A stretch of DNA of 24,100 nucleotides from UBA11891 sp965658355 (GTDB lineage: Bacteria; Bacteroidota; Bacteroidia; Flavobacteriales; Flavobacteriaceae): assembly GCA_965658355.1 (NCBI GenBank), contig CBFHRX010000027.1, positions 1 to 24,100 of the forward strand. Reading direction: 5' to 3'. The position numbers were made by a program, and so were the translations under genes. This document shows, piece by piece, positions 24,062 to 24,100 of the stretch (position 1 is the stretch's first letter; each line of letters starts with the position of its first letter). The notes under the pieces were generated by a model. The model was not told the origin of the DNA. It made no database searches and worked only from the letters and a program-made list of their open reading frames with translations.

Positions 24062-24100
24062 TTAAAGCAATTCCTCAAGTGCGTTAAAGAATCGATCAAA
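24062..24100 (-). CDS. C-terminal end of an upstream gene, probably argD
   Basis: The last 12 codons and TAA stop of a - strand frame open to the window edge (ending FFNALEELL). It lies about 15 nt upstream of argF'. In related genomes the gene before argF' is acetylornithine aminotransferase (argD), and the acidic, helical tail is compatible with that; too little sequence to prove it. Confidence 0.4.
   Translation of the reverse strand, partial: FDRFFNALEELL

Noticed and set aside
1..24100. A defence system, prophage or transposon
   Set aside because: No integrase, transposase, nuclease, capsid or toxin-antitoxin gene is visible; the only mobile-like hint is the tRNA-end repeats.

Overview
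The window looks like a chromosomal contig from a marine-type flavobacterium (Bacteroidota). The evidence is: TAnnTTTG-type -7 promoter elements, little Shine-Dalgarno signal, an N-acetylated arginine pathway built around ArgF' (N-acetylornithine carbamoyltransferase), and the gene order ftsK-lolA-lptG-ribBA. One 100-base run of N (7623-7722) is an assembly gap.

Left arm, 1-7261, all on the + strand: a compact catabolic cluster for an aromatic compound. In order it has the C-terminal end of a ferredoxin-type oxygenase reductase, an MFS transporter, a DUF3861 protein, a SAM-dependent O-methyltransferase, a type I extradiol dioxygenase with its full ligand set, an alpha/beta C-C hydrolase resembling the nicotine-pathway type, a group A FAD monooxygenase and a fumarylacetoacetate-hydrolase-family enzyme. 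Read together: uptake, hydroxylation by the flavoprotein (and probably by an oxygenase left of the window), meta ring cleavage, then hydrolysis of the cleavage product. The substrate cannot be read from sequence; this is the best candidate here for an undescribed pathway.

Boundary, 7262-8134: no intact gene except tRNA-Ser(UGA) on the - strand. Its last ~15 nt and its terminator are copied two more times in a tandem array (period 169 where measurable) that the gap interrupts. The tRNA 3' end faces the catabolic cluster, so the cluster could be an island at a tRNA-Ser site, but no integrase is visible.

Right arm, 8135-24100: housekeeping genes. A TSUP-family permease (+) converges on the - strand operon ftsK-lolA-lptG-ribBA (cell division and DNA translocation, lipoprotein and LPS transport, riboflavin). 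The GTP cyclohydrolase II half of RibBA has lost its zinc cysteines. Next is a - strand peroxiredoxin-thioredoxin-small-protein operon ending in a clear intrinsic terminator, then an NhaC antiporter divergent from a dihydrolipoamide dehydrogenase gene (lpd). Last is a tightly packed - strand arginine operon (argD end, argF', argB, argE, argH), followed by a membrane acyltransferase-like gene.
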